A stretch of DNA of 64,000 nucleotides, from NCBI GenBank assembly GCA_048360435.1, contig DBGCOP010000027.1:372001-436000 (forward strand). Reading direction: 5' to 3'. Positions 31,040-38,932 of this stretch are shown here, one piece after another. The notes beneath the pieces were generated by a model that was not told the origin of the DNA, searched no databases, and was given only the letters and a program-made list of their open reading frames with translations. This DNA comes from Limenecus sp048360435 (GTDB lineage Bacteria > Cyanobacteriota > Vampirovibrionia > Gastranaerophilales > Gastranaerophilaceae). The position numbers were made by a program, and so were the translations under genes. The first letter of the stretch is position 1. The number at the start of each line of letters is the position of its first letter.

Positions 31040-31140
31040 GTTATCATGGATATATAAGTTATCCAAATATCGCTTGTGCGAGAATGAATTTCGGGTTGGA
31101 GTATTCCAGATTTGCCCTTTTCGGTTGGATAACTTTTTAT
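31040..31140 (+). ncRNA. Candidate structured RNA next to the HEPN gene
   Basis: AAGTTATCCAA (31056-31066) pairs with TTGGATAACTT (31125-31135) over 11 bases, and TTTTTATTTTT follows on the plus strand like a terminator. Inside are TCGC-TTGT-GCGA (4 pairs), GGGT pairing with GCCC, and TGGA-GTAT-TCCA. GTTATCATGG (31040-31049) can also pair with CCATGATAAC (31177-31186). The stretch has no convincing ORF. The strand is judged from the T-run; on the other strand it would be the 5' leader of the HEPN mRNA. Confidence 0.55.
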
Positions 31141-31147
31141 TTTTCAG

Positions 31148-31195
31148 AACCCTTGTGTTGTTTTAGTTCTGCAAAACCATGATAACACAAGGGTT
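31148..31195 (+). terminator. Long hairpin, terminator-like
   Basis: AACCCTTGTGTT (31148-31159) pairs perfectly with AACACAAGGGTT (31184-31195); inside, GTTTT pairs with AAAAC. It is followed by TTGGCATGTTTT. One arm of the alternative long-range pairing of the preceding RNA (CCATGATAAC) overlaps its 3' side, so the two folds compete. Confidence 0.5.
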
Positions 31196-31213
31196 TTGGC
31201 ATGTTTTAGGGAT

Positions 31214-31233
31214 GGGCGGAGTTTCCTCCGCCC
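31214..31233. repeat. GC-rich hairpin GGGCGGAG/CTCCGCCC
   Basis: An 8-pair perfect stem with loop TTTC, very GC-rich for this genome. It could end transcription from either side or simply insulate the HEPN/RNA locus from the RHH gene. Confidence 0.5.
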
Positions 31234-31236
31234 GGG

Positions 31237-31249
31237 TTTGTTTACCAAA
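31237..31249. promoter_or_regulatory. 13-base operator candidate, copy 2
   Basis: TTTGTTTACCAAA, the exact reverse complement of the copy at 29915-29927 beside the early promoter. The pair suggests one regulator acts on both ends of the HEPN/Cro segment. Confidence 0.4.
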
Positions 31250-31258
31250 TATAAAAGT

Positions 31259-31303
31259 CTATTCAATTTTCAAAGTGCGAATGTAAATTTGCATTACAAA
31301 TAG
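31259..31303 (-). terminator. Terminator-like hairpin after the RHH gene
   Basis: On the minus strand GTCTATT and AATAGAC close a stem of 7 pairs with an inner TGTAA/TTACA stem; TTTTATATTT follows. It lies about 70 bases downstream of the RHH gene's stop. Confidence 0.5.
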
Positions 31304-31374
31304 ACCCTTTATAGGAGCCTTTTTGTTGTGTTTTTGGTAAGATATTCTTACGGAATGAATAAGGGGAGAAACGT

Positions 31375-31521
31375 TTAAGCGATTCTCTCCTTGTTTTGTT
31401 CTAATAGCTCTGATAAAAGTTCATTTATTGTAAAAGATGGAGTCCATTTCATTTCTTTGGCTCTTTGTTCTACAAATTGAGCAACATTATCAGATAATCT
31501 TGTGTAATATCTTTCTTTCAT
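31375..31521 (-). CDS. Ribbon-helix-helix-like DNA-binding protein
   Basis: ATG at 31521, 48 codons, stop at 31375. MKERYYTRLSDNVAQFVEQRAKEM is a strand followed by helix 1, and FTINELLSELLEQNKERI is helix 2: the Arc/MetJ ribbon-helix-helix layout. It is divergent from the CI-like repressor across a region with dyads, so it may take part in lysogeny control. Confidence 0.7.
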   Translation of the reverse strand: MKERYYTRLSDNVAQFVEQRAKEMKWTPSFTINELLSELLEQNKERIA

Positions 31522-31560
31522 AAGAACCCTTCGATGTAACTTATGAAATTATAATAATGC

Positions 31561-31576
31561 ACATTGTCCACAATGT
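31561..31576. promoter_or_regulatory. Perfect dyad operator at the CI start
   Basis: ACATTGT-CC-ACAATGT, a 7+2+7 perfect dyad, located just after TATAAT (near 31550) and at the expected start point of the repressor mRNA. A repressor bound here would block its own promoter. Confidence 0.6.
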
Positions 31577-31596
31577 CAACTAATATTTTTGATTTA

Positions 31597-31613
31597 TGTC
31601 TATTTTGTAGACA
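31597..31613. promoter_or_regulatory. Second dyad in the CI leader
   Basis: TGTCTA-TTTTG-TAGACA, 6+5+6. It may be a second operator or an RNA hairpin in the leader before the preferred start at 31630. Confidence 0.4.
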
Positions 31614-31629
31614 AAGAGAGAGTCAAAAC

Positions 31630-32076
31630 ATGGAACCCGTAAAAGTTTTAGCTATTTTACAATTCTTAACAAATAAATTTATCACTCAGGCTGACATTGC
31701 AGAAGCACTTGGGATTACAAAGAGTGCTGTTAATAAAAAATTAATGAGAGATAGCCATTTTCGACCTGGCGAAATAGAACAAATTGAAAAACATTTCGGT
31801 GTGAATTTTTCTGATTTTAAGCTTGCTACCCCCAACACCTTCGAACGGCAGAATGATACAACTGTCAACGAAAAATCATCACAGTTTGGCAAACGTCTGT
31901 CTCTCGTTCAAGAAAAACATAACTTTCTTGACAGAGAAATGGCAAAACTGCTCAAAATCTCCGAGGATGAATATATTGATCTTGTCTGCGGAGATAAAGA
32001 GCCTGATTTGCAAATATTAAATTGTATCAAACAGAATTTTAAAGTTTCTATTGATTATCTTTTATATGGAGATTGA
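31630..32076 (+). CDS. CI-like phage repressor with two helix-turn-helix regions
   Basis: A 148-residue protein starting MEPVKVLAIL. Residues about 18-60 are one HTH (ITQADIAEALGITKSAVNKKL), and about 98-145 look like a second (EMAKLLKISEDEYIDLVCGD..., ending SIDYLLYGD). The frame is open further upstream, but there the dyad operators and the likely transcription start lie inside it, and AGAGAG precedes 31630. No LexA-type protease domain is present, so induction probably relies on the ImmA-like peptidase at 32931-33638. Confidence 0.75.
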   Translation: MEPVKVLAILQFLTNKFITQADIAEALGITKSAVNKKLMRDSHFRPGEIEQIEKHFGVNFSDFKLATPNTFERQNDTTVNEKSSQFGKRLSLVQEKHNFLDREMAKLLKISEDEYIDLVCGDKEPDLQILNCIKQNFKVSIDYLLYGD

Positions 32077-32315
32077 TAAACGGGTTTTATTTCTCCGTTC
32101 AGTGTGTTAATTTCAATTCCATAGAGTTGTTCTGTGGTTCTTACGGAATTAAAATAGCGATGATGTATAGCTTTTCTTATTTTCATCATTTCGTGCATTT
32201 GATAAAATTCCATACAATAAATTGAAAAACAGAATATGCTCAAAAGCAAAGTTGCTGCTCCGAATTTACTTTTGAAGAATCTCTTGATGTCTGTTGCAAC
32301 AAGTGTATTACCCAT
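32055..32315 (-). CDS. Small membrane protein in the lysogeny region
   Basis: An 86-residue protein with one membrane helix (about 18-35, KFGAATLLLSIFCFSIYC). Its end overlaps the repressor end by 22 bases. No family recognised; a role in superinfection exclusion is possible. Confidence 0.55.
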   Translation of the reverse strand: MGNTLVATDIKRFFKSKFGAATLLLSIFCFSIYCMEFYQMHEMMKIRKAIHHRYFNSVRTTEQLYGIEINTLNGEIKPVYQSPYKR

Positions 32316-32535
32316 ACTTGGCTCCTTTCTTAATCATCCAGCTATCTGACAATTTTCCAACTTCATTCTTGCACGGATTTCAAGCTTGAAACTTTAGAAA
32401 ATAAGCATGAGTTTTTACAAAACTTATTGAAAAATATTATACCAAACGGAAAATACATTAAAATAAAGCATTTTCTGAATCAAACATAACAAAGTGAGCG
32501 TATCGATTGATTGGCTGGTTAAGGGGGAGTAATGG
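32316..32535. other. Spacer without a convincing gene
   Basis: 220 bases, AT-rich. No ORF with a good start. A TTCAAGCTTGAA palindrome lies near 32378. Nothing else can be supported. Confidence 0.5.
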
Positions 32536-32937
32536 TTATTTTCGAGGAAAGAAATGAAACATTATTATTCCAGGAAGACCTAATACAGTTACAAGAGTTT
32601 GAGTACATAATGCAATTAGTATAGCATCAGATAGTTTAAAAATTTTTAAACCTGTAAAAATAATAATTGCAATGATACTTGCTGACCAAATACATGTAAA
32701 TTTAACAACAAAAGAAGACATTGTTGTTTTTAGTTCAGTATCATTTTTATATCGTTCTAATTCAGCTCTTTCTTTATCACTTAAATCTCGTAAATTTTCA
32801 TCTGTATATTGTGTTTTTACAATAGCACCAGAACTTTTTTCAATATCAGAAACTATGTGCTTTACCCCTACCGGTTCTATTGTATTTTTAACTGAACTGT
32901 TTGAAAATGTTTTGGGAGAGGGTAAATTCATTAGCAA
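32536..32937 (-). CDS. Two-helix membrane protein beside the ImmA-like gene
   Basis: A 133-residue protein: a soluble N-terminal part (1-75) with an acidic helix and then two membrane helices (about 77-98 and 103-128). It overlaps the ImmA-like gene's stop by 7 bases and is probably co-transcribed. It might anchor a complex with the peptidase, or serve in exclusion. No family is recognised. Confidence 0.6.
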   Translation of the reverse strand: MLMNLPSPKTFSNSSVKNTIEPVGVKHIVSDIEKSSGAIVKTQYTDENLRDLSDKERAELERYKNDTELKTTMSSFVVKFTCIWSASIIAIIIFTGLKIFKLSDAILIALCTQTLVTVLGLPGIIMFHFFPRK

Positions 32938-33638
32938 CAGACTCCCAAATGTTTTTTTCTGTTTTTAATAACAATTTCAGAAACACCAAATAAATTACCA
33001 AGTTGACTATCAGTTATGAAAGGATAATCTTTTAAAGTTTTTCTTAAAAGTGTTTCCGGGACTAATAAATTTGCAGCAAAGCAATTAGCTTCTCTTTCAA
33101 GAGGACTATCCGAAAGTTCGTTATTTCTATACAACACACTATATTCACATGAGTTAAGATGCCCTAATAAGAAATGTCCAAGTTCATGAGCGATAGTGAA
33201 ATTTTGGCGTTTAGGTGATTCATCGGCATTTACATATAGTTTATTTGTGTCAATATCGATGAACCCTGAAATTTTATTATATTGCGGATTTATTTTATCA
33301 AAATTTACATACACTATACTTAAACCATGTATTTCTGCGAATTCTTTTGCTAATACTGGTGGTTCGGTAATACCAAATCTATTAATTATATCTTCCGCAA
33401 CCTTTATTGCTTTATTTAATTCTTCTTTACTCATACTCTTATTTTTACATACTTTGATACAGTTTTGTAGCCCTACATAAGGACGATTTAACAATTTTTG
33501 ACTAACTCTCTTCAATAAGAGAATAATACAAAGTAAAATTAATAACAAGATTGTAAACATTGAAGTATATATCATTATTTGACTATACCATATTTCCACA
33601 GTACCCCAAGGGGTACAATATATAATAATCGAATCCAA
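32931..33638 (-). CDS. ImmA/IrrE-like metallopeptidase, possibly membrane-anchored
   Basis: A 235-residue protein with HELGH (about 150-154) and a downstream Glu in LEREANCFAANLLVP, the zinc site of ImmA/IrrE peptidases, which cut phage repressors on DNA damage. The frame begins with TTG at 33638 and includes a strong membrane helix at about residues 22-43. A later start at MSKEELNK (33434) would give the usual soluble enzyme. The next gene also encodes a membrane protein, so membrane anchoring is plausible. Confidence 0.75.
   Translation of the reverse strand: MDSIIIYCTPWGTVEIWYSQIMIYTSMFTILLLILLCIILLLKRVSQKLLNRPYVGLQNCIKVCKNKSMSKEELNKAIKVAEDIINRFGITEPPVLAKEFAEIHGLSIVYVNFDKINPQYNKISGFIDIDTNKLYVNADESPKRQNFTIAHELGHFLLGHLNSCEYSVLYRNNELSDSPLEREANCFAANLLVPETLLRKTLKDYPFITDSQLGNLFGVSEIVIKNRKKHLGVCC
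33601..33616. promoter_or_regulatory. Perfect GTACCCC-AA-GGGGTAC dyad
   Basis: A 7+2+7 perfect palindrome close to the start of the ImmA-like frame and 160 bases ahead of the recombinase gene. It may be an operator for this divergent pair or a sign that the upstream TTG start is wrong. Confidence 0.45.
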
Positions 33639-33777
33639 ACTTCATGTTTTTTATATTTTTAGAGGCGTTTTTGTGGAATATTCAAATAGATATGATAAAT
33701 TGTAAAACTCTTTTATGCTTTATATGGCATTTTGCAAGTAAACAAAGTAGAATATTTTTAAGTTTGGACAAATAATT

Positions 33778-35262
33778 ATGAAGAAAAAAGGCGTATTATA
33801 CACAAGAGTTTCAAGCAATCCTCAAGAGGAACAGGGCTTTTCAATTCCTGCGCAGGAAAAATTCGGACGTGAATTTGCAGCTAAGGAAAATATAGAAGTT
33901 GTGGATGTATTTTCAGAAAGCCATACAGCCAAACAGGCAGGACGACCTGAGTTTAATAATATGCTTGCATACTTAAAAAAGCACAAAGATGTTCAACACG
34001 TTATTGTTGAGCAGACAAACAGGCTTTTGAGAAACGAATATGACAGCGCAATAATTATCAATCTTGCAACAACGACAGACTTAACTTTTCATATATTAAA
34101 GGATCATCTTACGCTTAACAGAAACTCTTCCCCTATGGATTTCTTCATGTTTACGATGAATACTGCTATATCCGCTATTTATCCCAGAAATCTTTCCAGA
34201 GATGTTCAAAAGGGCATGAATGAAAAAGCTGAAGAGGGCTATTATCCCGGCAGGGCACCTGTGGGCTATTTGAATTTTAGAGAATCAAAGAAAAAAAGCA
34301 CACTTGTAATTGATGAAACAAAAGCGAATTTTGTACGAGAAGCTTTTAGGTTGTATGATACGGGCATGTTTTCTTTTCAGTCTCTGGCTGAAAAGCTTGC
34401 GAAAGAAGGGTTCTATCCTCACACGAGACCTTGTTCTAAAAACAATATTGAGGATATTTTAAAAAATCCTATTTATTATGGTGATTTTATATACAAAGGG
34501 CGGATATATAAGGGAGTACATGAGCCGATTATAACTAAAGAACTTTTTAACTCAGTACAACGGCGTATAGAAGGCGCAGGAAGCCCTGTTAAGACAATGC
34601 ATGACTTTTTATACAAAGGGTTAATAAAATGCTCGTTCACGGGGCAGATATTGTCGGGAGATAAGAAAAACGGTGCTAACAATTCAGGCGAATATGTTTA
34701 TTACAGATGTACTCACAAATGCCCGTGTGGGAAAAAGTGTAAAGCTCTAAAATCTGAATATATAGATGAATTTGTTGAGAATTTAATAAAAAAAATAGAA
34801 TTATCTCCGCAACAGATAAATACTGTAATCGAGAAAATAAAAGAGAGATATAAGCTAAAGAATGATTATGAGAACACTGTTGTAGAAAATATACAAAAAG
34901 AAGTTTTAACTTTAAAAACACGATTGAACAATTTATATATTGATAAACTGGACGGAAAGATAACAGATGATTTTTATAACGAAAAATATAAAAACTGGCA
35001 TGCTCAAGTAGAAGAAAAAGAAGTTTATTTGAAAAATATTTTAGATGGCGATAAGTTTTTTATTCAAAAAGCAAACGATTTGCTCGAACTCTCGAAAAAC
35101 GCCTATAATTGGTATTTTCAGCAGAATAATGAAAATAAACGCAGATACCTGAAATTGATTTGCTCGAACTTTTTTTATGACGGTGAAAACTTAACAATGG
35201 CAATAAAAAACACCTTCAAGTCTGTGTTTGAAAGTGCTGTTTTTTCTAATGGTGGGCGTTGA
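33778..35262 (+). CDS. Large serine recombinase (phage integrase)
   Basis: A 494-residue recombinase. The N-terminal resolvase domain has YTRVSS with catalytic Ser12 and the EQTNRLLRN arm; the recombinase domain follows (RAPVGYL, about 160-260), a zinc beta ribbon with Cys at about 285 and in YRCTHKCPCGKKC (about 310-322), and a long coiled coil (about 370-430). It is the integrase of this prophage and lies at its end. Its last four codons and stop lie inside the tRNA-Val gene. Confidence 0.95.
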   Translation: MKKKGVLYTRVSSNPQEEQGFSIPAQEKFGREFAAKENIEVVDVFSESHTAKQAGRPEFNNMLAYLKKHKDVQHVIVEQTNRLLRNEYDSAIIINLATTTDLTFHILKDHLTLNRNSSPMDFFMFTMNTAISAIYPRNLSRDVQKGMNEKAEEGYYPGRAPVGYLNFRESKKKSTLVIDETKANFVREAFRLYDTGMFSFQSLAEKLAKEGFYPHTRPCSKNNIEDILKNPIYYGDFIYKGRIYKGVHEPIITKELFNSVQRRIEGAGSPVKTMHDFLYKGLIKCSFTGQILSGDKKNGANNSGEYVYYRCTHKCPCGKKCKALKSEYIDEFVENLIKKIELSPQQINTVIEKIKERYKLKNDYENTVVENIQKEVLTLKTRLNNLYIDKLDGKITDDFYNEKYKNWHAQVEEKEVYLKNILDGDKFFIQKANDLLELSKNAYNWYFQQNNENKRRYLKLICSNFFYDGENLTMAIKNTFKSVFESAVFSNGGR

Positions 35263-35325
35263 GAGGCTCGAACTCCCGACATCTTCCTTGTAAGGGAAGC
35301 GCTCTACCAACTGAGCTAAACGCCC
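35250..35325 (-). tRNA. tRNA-Val (anticodon TAC), prophage insertion site
   Basis: A full cloverleaf: acceptor GGGCGTT pairs with AACGCCC, D-arm GCTC...GAGC, anticodon stem CTTCC/GGAAG with loop CTTACAA (anticodon TAC, valine), T-arm with GTTCGAG, and encoded CCA (76 bases). The recombinase gene runs 13 bases into its 3' end, so the prophage attachment site lies at or next to the 3' end of this gene. Confidence 0.95.
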
Positions 35326-35347
35326 GATGCAATTAGTTTGTATATTT

Positions 35348-35375
35348 ATATTACTAAATAAATAATCTCTGTCAA
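35348..35375 (-). promoter_or_regulatory. Promoter of tRNA-Val
   Basis: Minus strand TTGACA (35370-35375), 16 bases, TAATAT (35348-35353), then the tRNA 5' end 22 bases later. Confidence 0.75.
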
Positions 35376-35383
35376 TAAATTTC

Positions 35384-36799
35384 TTATTTTTTGGTAAAAA
35401 AGCCCAGCAGCTTGTCTAAGAGTCCTTCTTCTTCAATAGATTCTCCTGTTGTTAGCATGCTTAATTTTGTTTTAACATTTTCTTTTTCATCAGAATTTGG
35501 TGCAAATTTCAAATATTTTTCATAATATTCAATTGCCTCACTGAGTTTTCTATTTTTTTCTGCATGTTGAGCCAGTTTTAAAAATGTTTCGTAGTCTTTA
35601 TTGTTAATCTCTGACAGTGCGTAAAGATAATCCATGACTTTTTCTTCATAACCTTGATTTTCATAGAATTTTACGAGCCTTTTTATTGTTGCAATATCAT
35701 TTTTTTCGATAGCTACAAGCTTTTCACAAAATTCAGCTGCGGCAAATTCATCATTGAGCGCAGTATAAAGATTAATAAGTTCTTTAATAATATCTGTGTT
35801 TTTGGGGTTAATATTGAATGCATTTAAATATTCATCCAATGCTAGTTCATGATTGTTTTTCTTAATATAATACTTTCCCCAGTTGAAATGAGCTTCAAAA
35901 TCTTTGTTAAGCTTTTCAAATACAAGAGCTCTCATTTGGCTGGGCAATGGGCTATTGGGATCCGTTTTTTCAAAAAGTGATATATATTTAAGAGTTTCTT
36001 CATCATCACCTTCATTGTAATAGTATTCTGCCATCAAAGATAAAAATTGCGGCTGTTGTTTTTCTTTATCAGAAAGGGTTCTGAGCATTGCAAATGCTTC
36101 TTGATTTTTCTCTTGCATAAGCAGTGATTTAATTTTGTCATAGCTGTTGACAGCAAATTCTTCAGCTTTTTTATAGTCTCCTGTTGCCAGATATATTTTG
36201 CATAAAAATTCTTTGACATTATTACTTTGAGGATAATGTTCATATGCACTGAGAAGGACATTGAGGGCGGCTGATTTGTCCTGTGCGTAATATAAGTTTG
36301 CCAAGGACAGATAAACGTTTTCATTGTGGTTATAGTCAAGTATTCTTAGATATTCATCGATAGCCTGCATCGGCTTGTTTATAATTTCATATGATTTTGC
36401 AAGTAAGTATCTGGCTTCGATAATCAGTTTTTCATCTGTTGTATTATTTATAGCTTTTTTATAATCATCAACAGCTTGAGGAAGCCTGTCTTCTATTGTT
36501 TTGAGCTTTGCTCTTGTCATATAATATTCATATTTGTTGTCATGAAAATATAAATCTAAAAGTTGTGTGTAGGATATTGGATCTTCCGGTTTTAAAGACA
36601 TAAACATATTCCAATATGTAATGGCATCATTGTTATATTGAAGCATTTGAGCAGCAGTTGCCAGTTGTTGAAGAACATCTGTATCTGATTTGTCTAGTTC
36701 ATGTGCGTATTTGTAACATTCATATGCTTGTTCATATTTGTCATTCTCTTCAAATTTTTGTGCTTTAATCAGTGCTTCTGCAACAGTTTTGTTTGCCAT
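35384..36799 (-). CDS. TPR-repeat protein
   Basis: A 471-residue protein made almost wholly of tetratricopeptide repeats (about 12 helix pairs with the A-x8-Y-x3-L... pattern, e.g. YEQAYECYKYAHELDKSDTD). A short Gly/Glu linker and a basic FFTKK end follow. No signal peptide. It is the first chromosomal gene after the prophage. Probably a protein-protein scaffold. Confidence 0.85.
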   Translation of the reverse strand: MANKTVAEALIKAQKFEENDKYEQAYECYKYAHELDKSDTDVLQQLATAAQMLQYNNDAITYWNMFMSLKPEDPISYTQLLDLYFHDNKYEYYMTRAKLKTIEDRLPQAVDDYKKAINNTTDEKLIIEARYLLAKSYEIINKPMQAIDEYLRILDYNHNENVYLSLANLYYAQDKSAALNVLLSAYEHYPQSNNVKEFLCKIYLATGDYKKAEEFAVNSYDKIKSLLMQEKNQEAFAMLRTLSDKEKQQPQFLSLMAEYYYNEGDDEETLKYISLFEKTDPNSPLPSQMRALVFEKLNKDFEAHFNWGKYYIKKNNHELALDEYLNAFNINPKNTDIIKELINLYTALNDEFAAAEFCEKLVAIEKNDIATIKRLVKFYENQGYEEKVMDYLYALSEINNKDYETFLKLAQHAEKNRKLSEAIEYYEKYLKFAPNSDEKENVKTKLSMLTTGESIEEEGLLDKLLGFFTKK

Positions 36800-36922
36800 A
36801 TTTATTATCCCTGGATTTTGTATATTTCAGATAGATTATACTAGACATATCAATATGAAACAAGCCTGATTGAGTATAACAGGGATTAATCTTTTCTTGC
36901 AGATTGATGTTAATATATTTGT

Positions 36923-38932
36923 ATGGAGAAAAAATTTAAAATAGTTTCTAACCATAAACCCGCCGGTGATCAGCCAAAAGCCATAGATGCTCTGGTTGAT
37001 GGTATTAATTATGGCTGTGATGCACAGACTCTTTTAGGCATAACAGGTTCAGGAAAAACTTTTACTATTGCTAATGTTATAGAACGGGTTCAAAAACCTA
37101 CACTTGTTATTGCACATAACAAAACACTTGCTGCTCAACTTTATAATGAATTTAGAGAACTTTTTCCGGAGAATGCTGTTGAATATTTTATCAGCTATTA
37201 TGACTATTATCAGCCTGAAGCTTATATACCCAGGACAGATACGTTTATTGAAAAATCTGCAACAATAAATGAAGAAATTGATAGGCTAAGACACAATACA
37301 ACAAGAAGCTTGTATACAAGAAAAGATGTAATAGTAATTGCTTCTGTCAGCTGTATATATGGTTTGGGTTCACCGGAAAGTTATTATAAAGGCTCTGTTA
37401 CATTAAAAGTCGGTCAACAAATGGAGCGAGACGAGCTTTTAAGACATCTTGTTTCTGCACAATATTCTAGAAATGATTTAGAACTTGATAGGGCTAATTT
37501 TAGGGCCAGAGGCGATTTTGTTGAGGTAATGCCTTCTTATGAGAAGGTTATCACGAGAGTCAGCTTTTTCGGTGATGAGATAGAAAAGATTACGAAGTTA
37601 GACAATGTTACGGGTGAAATATTAGAAGTTCCTGATTCAACTGTGTTATTTCCTGCTGTTCATTATCTTTCCGATGATGATGATAAAGAAGAAACAATTC
37701 GTCTGATTAGAGAAGAGTTAAAGCTCAGGTTAGGTGAACTTTATGCGCAAAATAAGCTTGTTGAAGCGCAGAGACTTGAACAGCGTGTAAAGTATGACAT
37801 AGAAATGATTAAAGAAATGGGCTATTGTTCCGGTATTGAAAATTATTCAAGAATAATCGAACGCCGCCTGCCCGGTTCTCCGCCCAAAACACTTATAGAC
37901 TATTTTAAGGGTGATTTTTTGCTTGTTATAGATGAATCTCATGTTACAATTCCTCAGTTAAAAGGCATGTACAGAGGTGATGCAGCAAGAAAAGATGTAC
38001 TCATTGATTATGGCTTTAGGCTTCCATGTGCTAAAGATAATCGTCCTCTTACTGATGAAGAATTTTGGGAAAGAGTCGGGCAAAAGATTTTTATTTCGGC
38101 AACCCCTGCTCCATTTGAACGAAGTATTTCTGATCAAATGGTAGAACAGATCATTCGCCCGACAGGTCTGGTTGATCCTGAAATTGATGTGAGACCTACT
38201 AAAAACCAGGTGGATGATTTACTTGAAGAGATTCAAAAAATAACAGAAAAAAATGAACGTGTCTTAATTACTACTCTGACAAAAAGAATGGCTGAGGATT
38301 TGACCGAGTATATGAACCAGCTCGGTGTAAAGGTCAGATATCTTCATAGTGAAATTCAGTCTCTTGAAAGAGTTGAGATCTTAAGAGATTTGAGGCTTGG
38401 TGCTTTTGATGTGTTGATAGGTGTGAATCTTTTGAGAGAAGGGCTGGATATACCTGAGGTGTCTCTTGTTGCAATTATGGATGCAGACAAAGAGGGCTTT
38501 TTACGTTCAGAAACGAGTTTGATTCAAACAATCGGTCGTGCGGCAAGAAACGCTTGTGGGAAAGTTATTATGTATGCTGATAAGATTACAGAAAGCATGG
38601 ATAATGCTATTTCTGAAACAAACAGACGTCGTAAGATTCAAATGGAATATAACAAAGAACATAATATTATTCCACAAACTATAAAAAAACCGATAGAAAA
38701 TAATCTTTTGCAGCTTGTTTCCAGTTACAGAAACCTTGAGGATATAGTTGCTGAAGAAATGGTAGATATGAACCTTTCGGTTTCAGATATTCCTAAGCTT
38801 ATTGAAAAACTTGAAAAAGATATGCATAAAGCTGCCAAGGTACTTGATTTTGAAAGAGCAGCTGAAATACGTGATCAGTTGAAAAAATTAAGAGAAATGT
38901 CAAAAGCTGAATCTAAGAAAAAAGGGCGTTAG
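36923..38932 (+). CDS. uvrB: Excinuclease ABC subunit B
   Basis: A 669-residue UvrB with every hallmark: Walker A GITGSGKTF (about 39), the beta-hairpin YYDYYQPEAYIP that clamps DNA, the DESH helicase box, the motif QTIGRAARN, and the C-terminal UVR motif (LEKDMHKAAKVLDFERAAEIRD). It verifies lesions in nucleotide excision repair and loads UvrC. Confidence 0.97.
   Translation: MEKKFKIVSNHKPAGDQPKAIDALVDGINYGCDAQTLLGITGSGKTFTIANVIERVQKPTLVIAHNKTLAAQLYNEFRELFPENAVEYFISYYDYYQPEAYIPRTDTFIEKSATINEEIDRLRHNTTRSLYTRKDVIVIASVSCIYGLGSPESYYKGSVTLKVGQQMERDELLRHLVSAQYSRNDLELDRANFRARGDFVEVMPSYEKVITRVSFFGDEIEKITKLDNVTGEILEVPDSTVLFPAVHYLSDDDDKEETIRLIREELKLRLGELYAQNKLVEAQRLEQRVKYDIEMIKEMGYCSGIENYSRIIERRLPGSPPKTLIDYFKGDFLLVIDESHVTIPQLKGMYRGDAARKDVLIDYGFRLPCAKDNRPLTDEEFWERVGQKIFISATPAPFERSISDQMVEQIIRPTGLVDPEIDVRPTKNQVDDLLEEIQKITEKNERVLITTLTKRMAEDLTEYMNQLGVKVRYLHSEIQSLERVEILRDLRLGAFDVLIGVNLLREGLDIPEVSLVAIMDADKEGFLRSETSLIQTIGRAARNACGKVIMYADKITESMDNAISETNRRRKIQMEYNKEHNIIPQTIKKPIENNLLQLVSSYRNLEDIVAEEMVDMNLSVSDIPKLIEKLEKDMHKAAKVLDFERAAEIRDQLKKLREMSKAESKKKGR

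Noticed and set aside
31040..31196. Type III toxin-antitoxin RNA
   Set aside because: No tandem repeats before the terminator and the T-run is on the strand opposite the HEPN gene.
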